Shown here piece by piece: positions 7,732 to 15,820 of a stretch of 39,323 nt of DNA (its first letter is position 1; every line of letters begins with the position of its first letter). The DNA lies in NCBI GenBank assembly GCA_050253535.1, contig JBFWIW010000023.1, positions 1-39,323 of the forward strand, given 5' to 3'. The notes below the pieces were generated by a model. The model was not told the origin of the DNA. It made no database searches and saw only the letters and a list, made by a program, of their open reading frames with translations. Source of the stretch: JBFWIW01 sp050253535. Its GTDB lineage: Bacteria; Bacillota; Clostridia; Oscillospirales; Oscillospiraceae. A program made the translations under genes and the position numbers.

Positions 7732-7788
7732 GAATTTTGCGCCACCTGCGATTTGTGCTTTGCCCGACGCAAAATTCGCCTGTATATT
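7732..7788 (+). promoter_or_regulatory. Promoter with overlapping 10-bp inverted repeat upstream of the FGGY kinase
   Basis: GAATTTTGCG (7732-7741) and CGCAAAATTC (7768-7777) form a perfect 10-bp inverted repeat with 26 bp between arms. The right arm lies in the 17-nt spacer of a promoter with -35 TTGCCC (7760-7765) and -10 TATATT (7783-7788). This is the expected position of an operator for a repressor controlling the kinase-aldolase cluster, plausibly the RpiR or DeoR regulator encoded further along. The remaining bases of 7612-7844 contain no other feature I can support. Confidence 0.5.
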
Positions 7789-7844
7789 TTAACACACGGA
7801 TTTTTTAACAAGGCCTGGAGAGCCCTAGCGGAAGGAATGATTTA

Positions 7845-9377
7845 ATGTCCGAATACTTACTTGCTCATGACCTGGGGACGAGCGGCAATAAGGCAACGCT
7901 ATTTACAGAGCAGGGAGAGATGGGAGCTTCGGTACTCTGTGAATATCCCACGCTTTATCCCGGCCCAAACATGGTTGAATAAAACGCCGACGACTGGTGG
8001 CGTGCTGTCTGTCTCTCAACCCGGGCACTTATAGAAAAATCCGGGGTTTCCCCAAAAGATATCGCAGGGGTTTCGTTTTCAGGACAGATGATGGGCTGCC
8101 TGCCGGTGGACAGTATAGGCCGGCCCCTGTACCCCATGATAATCTGGGCGGATATGCGCGCCGACCGCGCGGAGAAATATATCCGAAAAGTTTTAGGTGC
8201 GGAAAACGTCTACCGCATTACAGGACACCGCCCGGGAGCATCCTACACAGCGGCGAAATACCTCTGGCTTCGGGAAGAAAGGCCTGACGTGGCCAAAAAT
8301 ACATACAAGATATTACAGGCAAAGGACTATATATTGTATAAACTCACGGGAAAATTTGTAACTGATTTCAGCGATGCCTCGGGTACAAATCTTCTTGATC
8401 TGACCAGGCGGGAATGGTCTGGCGATATTCTGCACGGTCTGGATATTCCGCCCGGCGTTCTGCCGGAATTGTGCGCTTCTACGCAGACCGTCGGCGCTGT
8501 GACTAAAAAAGCGGCACGGGAGACGGGGCTTCTGGCCGGAACGCCAGTGGTCACCGGCGGGGGAGACGGTTCCTGCGCAACGGTCGGGGCGGGAGTCTGG
8601 GGCGAGGGAAAGACCTATAACGTCATAGGCTCGTCCTCCTGGATATCGTGTGCGACAAAAAAACCCGCTTTTGACAGGGAAATGCGCATTTTCAACTGGG
8701 TACATCTGGACCCAGAATATGTAACCCCCTGCGGCACCATGCAGGCCGCGGGATATTCACTGCGCTGGCTTCGTGATACCCTTTGCGATACTGAGCGCGA
8801 AACGGCGGAGAAAACCGAAAAAAGCGCATATTCCCTTATTGACAAGGCGGCACTGCGGTCTCCCGCCGGTTCGAACGGGCTTTTATATCTTCCTTATCTT
8901 CTGGGGGAACGCTCGCCCAGGTGGAATCGCGAGGCGAAGGGATCATTCGTGGGGCTATCTATGACAACAGCAAGGGACGACATCCTGCGCTCCGTTTTGG
9001 AGGGTGTAGGTTATAACCTAAAGGTCATAATGGATATAATGGAACAGTCGGTCCCGATCGGGGACGTGATCGCAATCGGCGGCGGTGCCAAGAGCGATGT
9101 GTGGCTTCAAATACTCTCCGATATATGGCAGAAACCGCTCTCCGTCCCGCGTTATCTCGAAGAGGCAACGAGCCTGGGCGCCGCTGTGTGCGCAGGCGTC
9201 GGCACCGGTATTTTCAAGGATTTTTCAGTGATTGAAAGGCTTAATCCCATTGAGAGAAAGATAATTCCCAACCCTCAAACCCGCGAAATCTATAATAAAC
9301 TATTTGCAGCTTTCAACGAGGCATACGACGGCCTTATCCCCACTTTTTCGATGCTTGCGGATCTAAGGATACGCTGA
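7845..9377 (+). pseudogene. FGGY-family carbohydrate kinase interrupted by an in-frame stop
   Basis: Reading from the ATG at 7845 (behind GGAAGGA) gives a complete 510-residue FGGY kinase (xylulokinase-like) with one TAA at codon 46 (7980-7982). The N-terminal part HDLGTSGNKATLF is the phosphate-1 ATP motif, and after the stop the frame continues without shift as NADDWWRAV, so the broken position aligns with the usual Gln of VEQ-x-x-x-x-WW. A single CAA to TAA change explains it. Later motifs include GVSFSGQMMG, GGGDGSCATVGAG, LLGERSPRWN and the FGGY-type AIGGGAKSDVWLQILSD. The kinase would phosphorylate a pentulose, polyol or similar sugar. It heads the aldolase/lactonase cluster. It could be a recent pseudogene, a read-through case or a consensus error. 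Confidence 0.8.
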
Positions 9378-9518
9378 TTAAATCCAACATCGCCGTCTCG
9401 GCCGGTCCAGCGCCCTCATTTATCGCAAAAAAGTCTGAAATTAAACAATTATTCTTTCGTTTTTTCCCTCGCTGGACATTATCCCCACCAATCTGAAGGC
9501 ACCGTATTAAATCAGCGT
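9371..9518. mobile_element. MITE-like element, 148 bp with terminal and internal inverted repeats
   Basis: The ends ACGCTGATTAAAT (9371-9383) and ATTAAATCAGCGT (9506-9518) are 13-bp inverted repeats with one mismatch. A second internal pair, GTCCAGCG (9405-9412) and CGCTGGAC (9470-9477), is perfect. The centre is A+T-rich with opposed A and T runs, so the whole element can fold into one long hairpin. It has no coding capacity. The kinase stop codon TGA lies inside the left terminal repeat. I see no clear target-site duplication. This resembles a non-autonomous miniature transposable element, but could also be a palindromic regulatory or REP-like unit. Confidence 0.5.
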
Positions 9519-9545
9519 CCCTATAATTATGAAAGGAAGTTTGCC

Positions 9546-10235
9546 ATGCTGAATGCTCCGATTTCAAGAAGCAGCCTTGCCGCAATGTTTGACCACACGC
9601 TCTTAAAGCCTTATGCCATACCTGATGACTTCGAGGCTCTTTGCCGTGAGGCTGTAGAAAACGGTTTCGCGATGGTTGCCGTCAATTCCGCCGTCACGGC
9701 TTTATGCAAGGGCTTTCTGCACAGCAGCAACGTCCATGTCGGTGCTGCAGTCAGCTTCCCCCTTGGCCAAACGAGCTTTTCCGTAAAGTTGTATGAGACC
9801 GGTGACGCGATAGCCGCAGGCGCAGACGAGATTGATTACGTCATAAACGTCGGTCGGCTTCGTGCCGGTGATCTCTCTTATATCAGACGGGAGATGGAGG
9901 CCATTGTTTCCGTCTGCCGTGAAAATAACGTCATATCCAAGGCAATATTTGAAAACTGCTATTTAACGAAGGATGAGATCCGTGCCGCAGCCCTTATTGC
10001 AAGGGATGTGTGCCCAGACTTTATAAAAACCTCCACCGGCTTCGGAACCTCGGGGGCTGCTGCGGAGGACGTTCGCCTTATGAAGGAAACCGTCGGAGAT
10101 ACCGTCGGAGTCAAGGCTGCAGGGGGAATACGCGACCTTCGGACCTGCCTGTCTATGATAGCGTCGGGAGCCACCCGTATAGGGACGAGCTCCGGCCTTA
10201 AAATACTATCCGAATATGACAAGTTATACCGCTGA
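9546..10235 (+). CDS. deoC: DeoC-family deoxyribose-phosphate aldolase
   Basis: 229 residues, a class I aldolase that reversibly splits 2-deoxyribose 5-phosphate into acetaldehyde and glyceraldehyde 3-phosphate. The Schiff-base lysine is in FIKTSTGF, the second lysine in VKAAGGIR, and the aspartate in DEIDYVINVG; the start region has FDHTLLKPYA. The ATG follows GAAAGGAAG. No deoxynucleoside phosphorylase or phosphopentomutase lies nearby. Instead the gene follows a sugar kinase and precedes a dehydrogenase and a second aldolase, so it may cleave a different phosphorylated sugar. LsrF, another aldolase that follows an FGGY kinase in autoinducer-2 processing, is a precedent for such a pairing, though not an orthologue. 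Confidence 0.88.
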   Translation: MLNAPISRSSLAAMFDHTLLKPYAIPDDFEALCREAVENGFAMVAVNSAVTALCKGFLHSSNVHVGAAVSFPLGQTSFSVKLYETGDAIAAGADEIDYVINVGRLRAGDLSYIRREMEAIVSVCRENNVISKAIFENCYLTKDEIRAAALIARDVCPDFIKTSTGFGTSGAAAEDVRLMKETVGDTVGVKAAGGIRDLRTCLSMIASGATRIGTSSGLKILSEYDKLYR

Positions 10236-10279
10236 GATCGTTGACAAGTGAAACCGCCGGTGATATCATTGAAGAGCGT

Positions 10280-10323
10280 CCGATATTTAGTTCATTTGTT
10301 TTGTTGCATCTGCAACATATCGG
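10280..10323 (+). promoter_or_regulatory. Nested inverted repeat between deoC and the dehydrogenase gene
   Basis: CCGATAT (10280-10286) pairs with ATATCGG (10317-10323), and immediately inside the right arm lies the palindrome GTTGCATCTGCAAC (10303-10316). No T-tract follows, so it is not a standard terminator. It could be an operator or an mRNA processing/stability hairpin within the operon. Confidence 0.4.
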
Positions 10324-10357
10324 CTCTTTAAAGATAATCAATTGGGGAGAGACAAAA

Positions 10358-11284
10358 ATGAAAGTGTATCTCAGTGAGTACATTAATCCGGTGGGCATCA
10401 AAAAGCTCCTCGCGCGGGGCGCGGAAATAGTGTATAATTTCGACCATATAGAGGACATAGACGCAATGATAGTCCGAGGGGTCGTTATTACAAGAGAGAT
10501 GATGCAAAAGGCAAAAAGACTCAAGGTCATCGGAAAGCACGGAGTCGGTTACAATTCGATAGACATAGCGACGGCAAAGGAGCTGGGCATACGGGTCATA
10601 TACACGCCCGGAATGAACTCTGAGGGTGTCGCCGAGATGGCCATCGCGCTCATGATGGACGCAGCCCGTTTTTCAACCCGGGCGCATGATGAGATAAGAA
10701 GCGGAGAGTGCAAAATGGTCGCCGAGAGTTCTCTTATGGGGCGCGAACTATACGAAAAGACCGTGGCACTGGTCGGGCTTGGAAATGTCAGCCGCCGCGT
10801 TGCGAGGATACTTAACGGTGGGTTCGACATGAAAATTCTAGGCTACGACAAGTTTCTCACGCATGAGCAGTTTGTCTCCCTTGGCATCGAGGAGTACGAC
10901 GACATTGACGAGATGTTGAAAGAGGCCGATTTCATCAGCGTAAGCGTTCCGCTCACTCCGGAGACGAAAGACCTTATATCTGAAAAGCTGTTCAGCCTGA
11001 TGAAGAAAACCGCAATACTCGTGAATACCTCCCGAGGTGGAACGGTAAACGAGGAGGCGCTCTTCAACGCACTCAAAGAGGGCCAGATAGCCGGCGCGGG
11101 CAGCGACGTTTTCGTTGAGGAGCCTCCCAAGGCATCGAACCCCCTGTTCTCCCTGCCGAATTTTGTCGGCACACCGCACCTTGGCGGCAACACGCATGAG
11201 GCGCTTTACCGCTGTGCTGAGGCCGTTGTCGACGGGATTCTTGATGTTCTGGACGGCAAAATACCGCGTTACCCCGTAGTGTGA
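10358..11284 (+). CDS. D-isomer-specific 2-hydroxyacid dehydrogenase
   Basis: 308 residues. NAD-dependent oxidation of a D-2-hydroxyacid to the 2-oxoacid, or the reverse. The Rossmann motif reads GLGNVSRRVA (about residues 147-156), and the catalytic triad of the family is visible: Arg in NTSRGGTVNEEAL, Glu in DVFVEEPP, His in TPHLGGNTHEA. It resembles 3-phosphoglycerate dehydrogenase catalytic domains but has no C-terminal ACT domain, so a catabolic hydroxyacid substrate is more likely than serine biosynthesis. The ATG at 10358 follows GGGGAGA; upstream in-frame starts lie within the noncoding hairpin region. The DmpG-like aldolase starts 16 bp after the stop. Confidence 0.87.
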   Translation: MKVYLSEYINPVGIKKLLARGAEIVYNFDHIEDIDAMIVRGVVITREMMQKAKRLKVIGKHGVGYNSIDIATAKELGIRVIYTPGMNSEGVAEMAIALMMDAARFSTRAHDEIRSGECKMVAESSLMGRELYEKTVALVGLGNVSRRVARILNGGFDMKILGYDKFLTHEQFVSLGIEEYDDIDEMLKEADFISVSVPLTPETKDLISEKLFSLMKKTAILVNTSRGGTVNEEALFNALKEGQIAGAGSDVFVEEPPKASNPLFSLPNFVGTPHLGGNTHEALYRCAEAVVDGILDVLDGKIPRYPVV

Positions 11285-11300
11285 AGAGAGGAGAATAAAA

Positions 11301-12281
11301 ATGCTTAAACTAATGGACTGCACCCTGCGCGACGGCGCAAATGTTGTAGGTACGGGCTTTTCCGCCAGACTCACAAAAATGATGATTGAGGGGCTTATTG
11401 AGAGCAATATTAATATAATCGAGTTCGGCTGTGCATACGGTATCGGCGCGAACATCGATGCGCCGCTTAAAGACAGTGAATACATTGAGCTCATCGCTCC
11501 ATACAGGGGACAGGCGGAGCTTGGCATGTTTCTGTCATATTTTAACGGCACAAAAGAAGTAGCGGAGCTCGCAAAGAGCGGCGGACTTGACTTCTTGCGT
11601 GTAGGCGCGAACGCGGGAGACGGCGAGAAAGCCAAAAACGCCGTCCGTCTTGTTAAGAACGCCGGGCTCATTTGCCGTTATTCAATGATGAAGGGTTACA
11701 TACTGTCTGCCGACAAGCTCGCCGAAGAGGCTAAAATGCTTGAAGACTTCGGAGCAGACGAAGTTACAATCATGGACTCCGCCGGGACCATGACCCCGGA
11801 TGAAGTTTCCGAATATATCACCGCGCTGAAAAGAGCGACAAGAATACCTGTTGCCTTTCACGGGCACAACAACCTGGGACTTTCGACTGCAAACGCCATT
11901 GCCGCCGCCCATGCGGGAGCGGACGTTCTTGACTGCGGACTCATGGGTATGGCTAGGAGCGCGGGAAATCTTGCAACCGAGGTTGCTGTAGCTGTTATGC
12001 AGCGAAGGGGGATGCTTCAGTATGTTGATCTCTATAAGCTCCTGCATTTTATCGACGAAAAGCTCTCGCCTGAGATGTATGGCTACGGTTACAAAAGTGC
12101 CATATCGGTTATCGACCTGGTCTATGGCCTATCAGGTTGTCACTCCAGCTTTGCAAAATTGTTTGCAGACATTGCCGAAGAGCGAGGCGTCGATCTCTAT
12201 CGCCTTATCATCGAGACATCAGCAATCGACCGTAAGGCCCCGACGGCCGAATTAATAAATAATGTCGCATCTAAGCTATAA
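11301..12281 (+). CDS. HMGL/DmpG-like aldolase (4-hydroxy-2-oxoacid aldolase type)
   Basis: 326 residues with a TIM-barrel HMGL-like domain. The N-terminal MDCTLRDGAN supplies the conserved Arg-Asp metal/catalytic pair, and FHGHNNLGLSTAN supplies the two metal-binding histidines, as in the 4-hydroxy-2-oxovalerate aldolase DmpG/MhpE. The C-terminal part (about 255-300, LVYGLSGCHSSFAKLFADIAEERGV) resembles the DmpG communication domain. DmpG works with an acylating aldehyde dehydrogenase, but none is encoded nearby. Products would be pyruvate plus an aldehyde. It follows the hydroxyacid dehydrogenase, which could supply its 2-oxoacid substrate. The exact substrate is unknown. Confidence 0.78.
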   Translation: MLKLMDCTLRDGANVVGTGFSARLTKMMIEGLIESNINIIEFGCAYGIGANIDAPLKDSEYIELIAPYRGQAELGMFLSYFNGTKEVAELAKSGGLDFLRVGANAGDGEKAKNAVRLVKNAGLICRYSMMKGYILSADKLAEEAKMLEDFGADEVTIMDSAGTMTPDEVSEYITALKRATRIPVAFHGHNNLGLSTANAIAAAHAGADVLDCGLMGMARSAGNLATEVAVAVMQRRGMLQYVDLYKLLHFIDEKLSPEMYGYGYKSAISVIDLVYGLSGCHSSFAKLFADIAEERGVDLYRLIIETSAIDRKAPTAELINNVASKL

Positions 12282-12307
12282 CAAAATTCAAAAATGGAGT
12301 TTTAATT

Positions 12308-13177
12308 ATGGTAAGTACGCTAAAAAACAAGCTGAAAAACATGGAACTCACCAAAATGGAACAAAAGATCGCAACATATCTGTCTGAGGACGAGTCGCGC
12401 ATCTGTTTCCTATCGGCAACCGAAATTGCAAATCACCTCAACATCAGCGACGCATCCGTTATTCGTTTTGCCAAAAGTCTCGGATATTCAGGATTCAATG
12501 AGATGAAGAAAGATTTTCAATCACAGATGTCCAATCAGCTTGCGGCGGATGATCCGACATCACCATCTCCGCTGGAAAGGTTCTCCCGTGTAAACGCCCA
12601 CAGAAGGGACGGGAGCCTCACTGGGTCTATGCTTGATGTTGTCCTGGGTAACCTTCAAACGACGATCGATCAGAAGGATTTCACGCTGAAGATAGATGAC
12701 GCGTCAGAGCTCCTCATGTGCTGCAAGAGGAAGGTCGTTATCGGATTTAAGGGCTGTGCTGGTCTTACATCAAAGACCGAGCTGCTTCTGGGTTCTCTGC
12801 TCCCCAGCGTTTTTACGATAACAAATGTCAGCGCCGCCGAATTTTTGAAAATGCTTGATCTTCGGCAGGAGGACTGCCTCCTTATATTTTATTTCCCGAG
12901 ATATCCCTCATCAGCGGAAATGCTTGCCGCAATGGCACATGAAGTAGGCGCGAGGATAATATTCTTTACCGACCGGCAGAAGCTTGATATCGCTAATGAC
13001 GACGATGTCATTATTACGGTGGGTATCGATAATATAGCCTATAACAACTCACACGTTGCTACGAATTTTGTCCTCGATGTTATAGGAGCAAACCTCAGCC
13101 GCCGGATAAACGCCGGTGCCATAAAGAGCCGTCTCGCAAGGATAGACGAAATGACCGCAAGATATAATCTGTACTGA
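12308..13177 (+). CDS. RpiR/MurR-family transcriptional regulator
   Basis: 289 residues. The N-terminal helix-turn-helix (about 1-77) has the family pattern LTKMEQKIATYL...ATEIANHLNISDASVIRFAKSLGYSGFNEMKKDF. The C-terminal half is a SIS-type sugar-phosphate isomerase fold used to sense phosphosugars; KVVIGFKGCAGLTSKTELLL sits where the sugar-phosphate loop is expected, though the usual G-x-G-x-S pattern is weak. Such regulators commonly control adjacent sugar-catabolism genes. It sits in the middle of the kinase-aldolase-lactonase cluster, 26 bp after the aldolase, with GGAG upstream of the ATG. The inverted repeats at 7732-7777 and 13203-13231 are candidate binding sites. Confidence 0.88.
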   Translation: MVSTLKNKLKNMELTKMEQKIATYLSEDESRICFLSATEIANHLNISDASVIRFAKSLGYSGFNEMKKDFQSQMSNQLAADDPTSPSPLERFSRVNAHRRDGSLTGSMLDVVLGNLQTTIDQKDFTLKIDDASELLMCCKRKVVIGFKGCAGLTSKTELLLGSLLPSVFTITNVSAAEFLKMLDLRQEDCLLIFYFPRYPSSAEMLAAMAHEVGARIIFFTDRQKLDIANDDDVIITVGIDNIAYNNSHVATNFVLDVIGANLSRRINAGAIKSRLARIDEMTARYNLY

Positions 13178-13202
13178 TTTTATCTATACAGAGTCTTTAA
13201 TA

Positions 13203-13231
13203 CCACATCCCCGATTAGCCATTCAATGTGG
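13203..13231 (+). promoter_or_regulatory. Inverted repeat upstream of the first lactonase-like gene
   Basis: CCACAT (13203-13208) and ATGTGG (13226-13231) flank 17 bp in the 91-bp gap between the RpiR gene and the first metallo-hydrolase. It may be an operator or a weak attenuator: AAGAGAAAGCTTTTTAA follows. Confidence 0.3.
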
Positions 13232-13268
13232 CTTAAGAGAAAGCTTTTTAACGCTATGGAGGATTACT

Positions 13269-14087
13269 ATGATGAAGGTATATATACTCGACTGGGGAAC
13301 TATGCGGCTCGACAGTATGATAGTCCGAGGAAGGGTCAACATGATGACGACTCGTGCGGGAGCGAATATTAACCACGAATGGATTGAGGTTCCCGTCTGG
13401 GGCGCACTCATCGATACCGGCGATCATAAGATACTCTTCGATCTCGGCTGCCTTGAAAACGGTATGGAGGAAAATGTTTGGCCGGCCTTTGTGCGGGAGG
13501 GGACGCCGTGGTACCACGATAAGGAACAGACGGTTGAAGCACAGCTCAAAAAAATCGGACTGTCTCCTCGTGATGTAGACACTGTAGTCGTCTCGCACAC
13601 ACACGTCGACCATTTTGGAAATATCAGCCTTTTCGCTCATGCCGACGTATATGTTCCGAAGGAAGACTGGATAAACGCACTGGTTACCATGCACCGCACG
13701 TCGGATGAGTCTCTCTACGGCCAGTGTCTCCCCGTCGAGTTTGACGTGAGGGTGAAAGAATTCCATCCGATAGCCAAGGGAGAAGATTTCGAGCTCTTCA
13801 CCGGAGTCGACATAATAACTTTACCCGGCCACACGCTTAACCTTCTCGGCCTTGTTGTGCACCTCGAAAATTCGGGAACGCTCATTTTCACTTCAGATTC
13901 CGTATACACCTCCGAATCTATTAAGTTACCGATAAAGCCCTCCGGCAGCGTTGCAGACAGCCTCTCTTATGCAGACTCGGTGAGAAAAGTGATGACCCTT
14001 CAAAAGAAGTACGGGGCAACCGTAATGTATGGCCATGATCTGCCGTTTTTTGCCTCCCTAAAAAAGGCTCCAGAGTTCTATGATTAA
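13269..14087 (+). CDS. Metallo-beta-lactamase-fold hydrolase, AHL-lactonase-like (copy 1)
   Basis: 272 residues, cytoplasmic (no signal peptide). The zinc motif is complete: His110-x-His112-x-Asp114-His115 in SHTHVDHFGN, His188 in LPGHTLN, Asp210 in FTSDSVY, and a final His in MYGHDLPFF (near 259). Size and layout match the N-acyl-homoserine lactonase (AiiA/AttM) group, which also includes enzymes opening other lactones. The ribosome site is TGGAGG before ATGATG. It forms a tandem pair with the next gene, 14 bp apart. In this cluster a role in opening a sugar- or hydroxyacid-derived lactone is more natural than quorum quenching, but neither is shown. Confidence 0.8.
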   Translation: MMKVYILDWGTMRLDSMIVRGRVNMMTTRAGANINHEWIEVPVWGALIDTGDHKILFDLGCLENGMEENVWPAFVREGTPWYHDKEQTVEAQLKKIGLSPRDVDTVVVSHTHVDHFGNISLFAHADVYVPKEDWINALVTMHRTSDESLYGQCLPVEFDVRVKEFHPIAKGEDFELFTGVDIITLPGHTLNLLGLVVHLENSGTLIFTSDSVYTSESIKLPIKPSGSVADSLSYADSVRKVMTLQKKYGATVMYGHDLPFFASLKKAPEFYD

Positions 14088-14101
14088 AGGAGGAACGGGC
14101 G

Positions 14102-14914
14102 ATGACAAAAGTTTACATAATGGACTGGGGATATAACCTCTGTGACAGTTTCGTAATTCGCGGGCGTTATAATTTCGTGACGACAAAAAATCCTGAAACC
14201 AGGCACGAGTGGATGGAGTGTCCTGTGTGGGGCATCCTCATCGATACCGGCAGCCACAAGGTGCTCTTCGACCTCGGCTGTCTGCCGGACGGGATGGAGG
14301 GCGGCTGGCCGCAGTGGATACGCGATACTAACCCGTGGTTCCACACAGAAGAACAGACCGTCCCCGGACAGCTCGCTAAGCTGGGCCTTACACCGGAGGA
14401 TATCGACACCGTTGTCGTCTCACATACGCATATAGACCATTTCGGGAATATCGGTCTCTTCACCCACGCGGACGTATTTGTGCCGAAGGAGGACTGGATA
14501 AACGCCCTCGTCACCATGCACCGCACATCGGACGAGTCACAGTACGGACAGTGTCTCCCCGTCGAATTCAATGTCAGGGTCAAAGAGTTTCACCCTATAG
14601 CAAAGGGCGAGGATTTCGAGCTTTTCCCGGGAATTGATATAATAACATTGCCTGGCCATACGTTGAACCTCCTCGGTATCAAGGTTCACCTCGAAAACTC
14701 CGGCGATATAATTTTTACGTCGGATTCGGTCTATTTGCTCGATTCACTGAATAAACCGATAAAGCCATGCGGAAGCGTCACCGACAGCATCGGATACATG
14801 GCGTCTATAAACAAAATACTAAGGCTGCGGGACAAGTTTGGCGCTACAGTTATCCCAGGACACGACATGGCGCTCTTCAGATCACTCAAAAAAGCCCCGG
14901 AATATTACGACTGA
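14102..14914 (+). CDS. Metallo-beta-lactamase-fold hydrolase, AHL-lactonase-like (copy 2)
   Basis: 270 residues and a clear tandem duplicate of the preceding gene. Long stretches are nearly identical, for example around DVFVPKEDWINALV and MHRTSDES, while the N-terminal third and C-terminal end have diverged. The zinc ligands are intact: His108, His110, Asp112 and His113 in SHTHIDHFGN, then LPGHTLN, FTSDSVY and IPGHDMALF. An AGGAGG-type site lies before the ATG. Keeping two intact but diverged copies suggests either two lactone substrates or dosage. It ends the cluster at a strong terminator. Confidence 0.8.
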   Translation: MTKVYIMDWGYNLCDSFVIRGRYNFVTTKNPETRHEWMECPVWGILIDTGSHKVLFDLGCLPDGMEGGWPQWIRDTNPWFHTEEQTVPGQLAKLGLTPEDIDTVVVSHTHIDHFGNIGLFTHADVFVPKEDWINALVTMHRTSDESQYGQCLPVEFNVRVKEFHPIAKGEDFELFPGIDIITLPGHTLNLLGIKVHLENSGDIIFTSDSVYLLDSLNKPIKPCGSVTDSIGYMASINKILRLRDKFGATVIPGHDMALFRSLKKAPEYYD

Positions 14915-14922
14915 CATGAAAA

Positions 14923-14960
14923 GACCGGCGCCGCAAATGCGGCGCCGGTCTGCTTACTTT
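14923..14960 (+). terminator. Terminator between lactonase copy 2 and the DeoR gene
   Basis: GACCGGCGCCGC (14923-14934) pairs perfectly with GCGGCGCCGGTC (14939-14950) around AAAT, followed by a T-rich stretch. It separates two convergent genes and can serve both. Confidence 0.88.
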
Positions 14961-14962
14961 TA

Positions 14963-15736
14963 TTATTTTGAACCCTTCGGGAATATGCATTTTACCTGCG
15001 CCTTTTCAAAGGCCTCGCGCCACTCGGCGTCCGGGGCTTTCTCCGTCACTATGCAGTCTATATCTTCGAGGTCCTCCACCTTTATAAACGAGGTCTTGCC
15101 AAATTTAGAACTGTCGGCAACAAGATAAGTCTCGCGCGCAGCGGAGAGCATGGCTTTTTTTAGGAGGGAGTGATATTCGCTGGAGTCAGTGACGCCGTTT
15201 TCGATGTTGACGCCCTTACAGGATATAATTGCCTTATCGACGTGATAGTTTTTTATCATTTCCTCGGCCTGATGGCCGACGAGGTCAAGAGATTCCGGTT
15301 TGAGTCTTCCGCCGGTGGACATGATATTCCATCCCTCGGTGTCAGCCAGCTCGATGATTATCTGCACTGAGTTCGTAATAACGGTTATATTCTTCTTTTC
15401 CTTAATCTTCTTGGCTATATAGAGCGATGTAGAGGAGTCGTCCAGCATTATATGGTCGCCGTCCTCAATTAACGTATCCATGAGATTGGCTATAGCTCTC
15501 TTGGCTTCTACGTTGGTCCTGTTTCGGATCGTATAGGACAGGTCTGTCTTAGTACTGTTGCCAAGAATGGCTCCGCCATAGGTCTTCGTGGCGTATCCCT
15601 CTTTCTCCAGCTTTTCCAGATCGCGCCTTATCGTCTCCTCGGTTACATTATATAATTCGCTGAGCTCGCTGACCAAAACACGCTGCTCGGTGCGCAGCTT
15701 TGCTAAGATCTCATTTTTCCTCTCAATGGCAAGCAT
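14963..15736 (-). CDS. DeoR-family transcriptional regulator
   Basis: 257 residues. The N-terminal helix-turn-helix (about 1-57) has the DeoR signature ERKNEILAKL...VSELSELYNVTEETIRRDLEKLEKEGYATKTYGGAIL. The C-terminal DeoRC domain, which senses phosphosugars, contains DHIMLDDSSTSLYIAKKI, ITNSVQIIIELAD, STGGRL and VADSSKFGKTSF. The start chosen follows AAGGAGCTTT; an ATG 21 nt upstream lies ahead of that site. It converges on the lactonase gene and probably regulates the neighbouring cluster or its own promoter, which carries a perfect palindrome. The target is inferred from position only. Confidence 0.9.
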   Translation of the reverse strand: MLAIERKNEILAKLRTEQRVLVSELSELYNVTEETIRRDLEKLEKEGYATKTYGGAILGNSTKTDLSYTIRNRTNVEAKRAIANLMDTLIEDGDHIMLDDSSTSLYIAKKIKEKKNITVITNSVQIIIELADTEGWNIMSTGGRLKPESLDLVGHQAEEMIKNYHVDKAIISCKGVNIENGVTDSSEYHSLLKKAMLSAARETYLVADSSKFGKTSFIKVEDLEDIDCIVTEKAPDAEWREAFEKAQVKCIFPKGSK

Positions 15737-15820
15737 AGGAAAGCTCCTTCCCAACACCCTTAAACATTTTATGTTTGAAAAAAATCAAAAGCCATATTGA
15801 TTTTTTAGCATTCATAGGAA

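Noticed and set aside
13269..14914. Tandem lactonases as a quorum-quenching or antiviral defence module
   Set aside because: No quorum-sensing, toxin or defence gene lies nearby; the context is catabolic.
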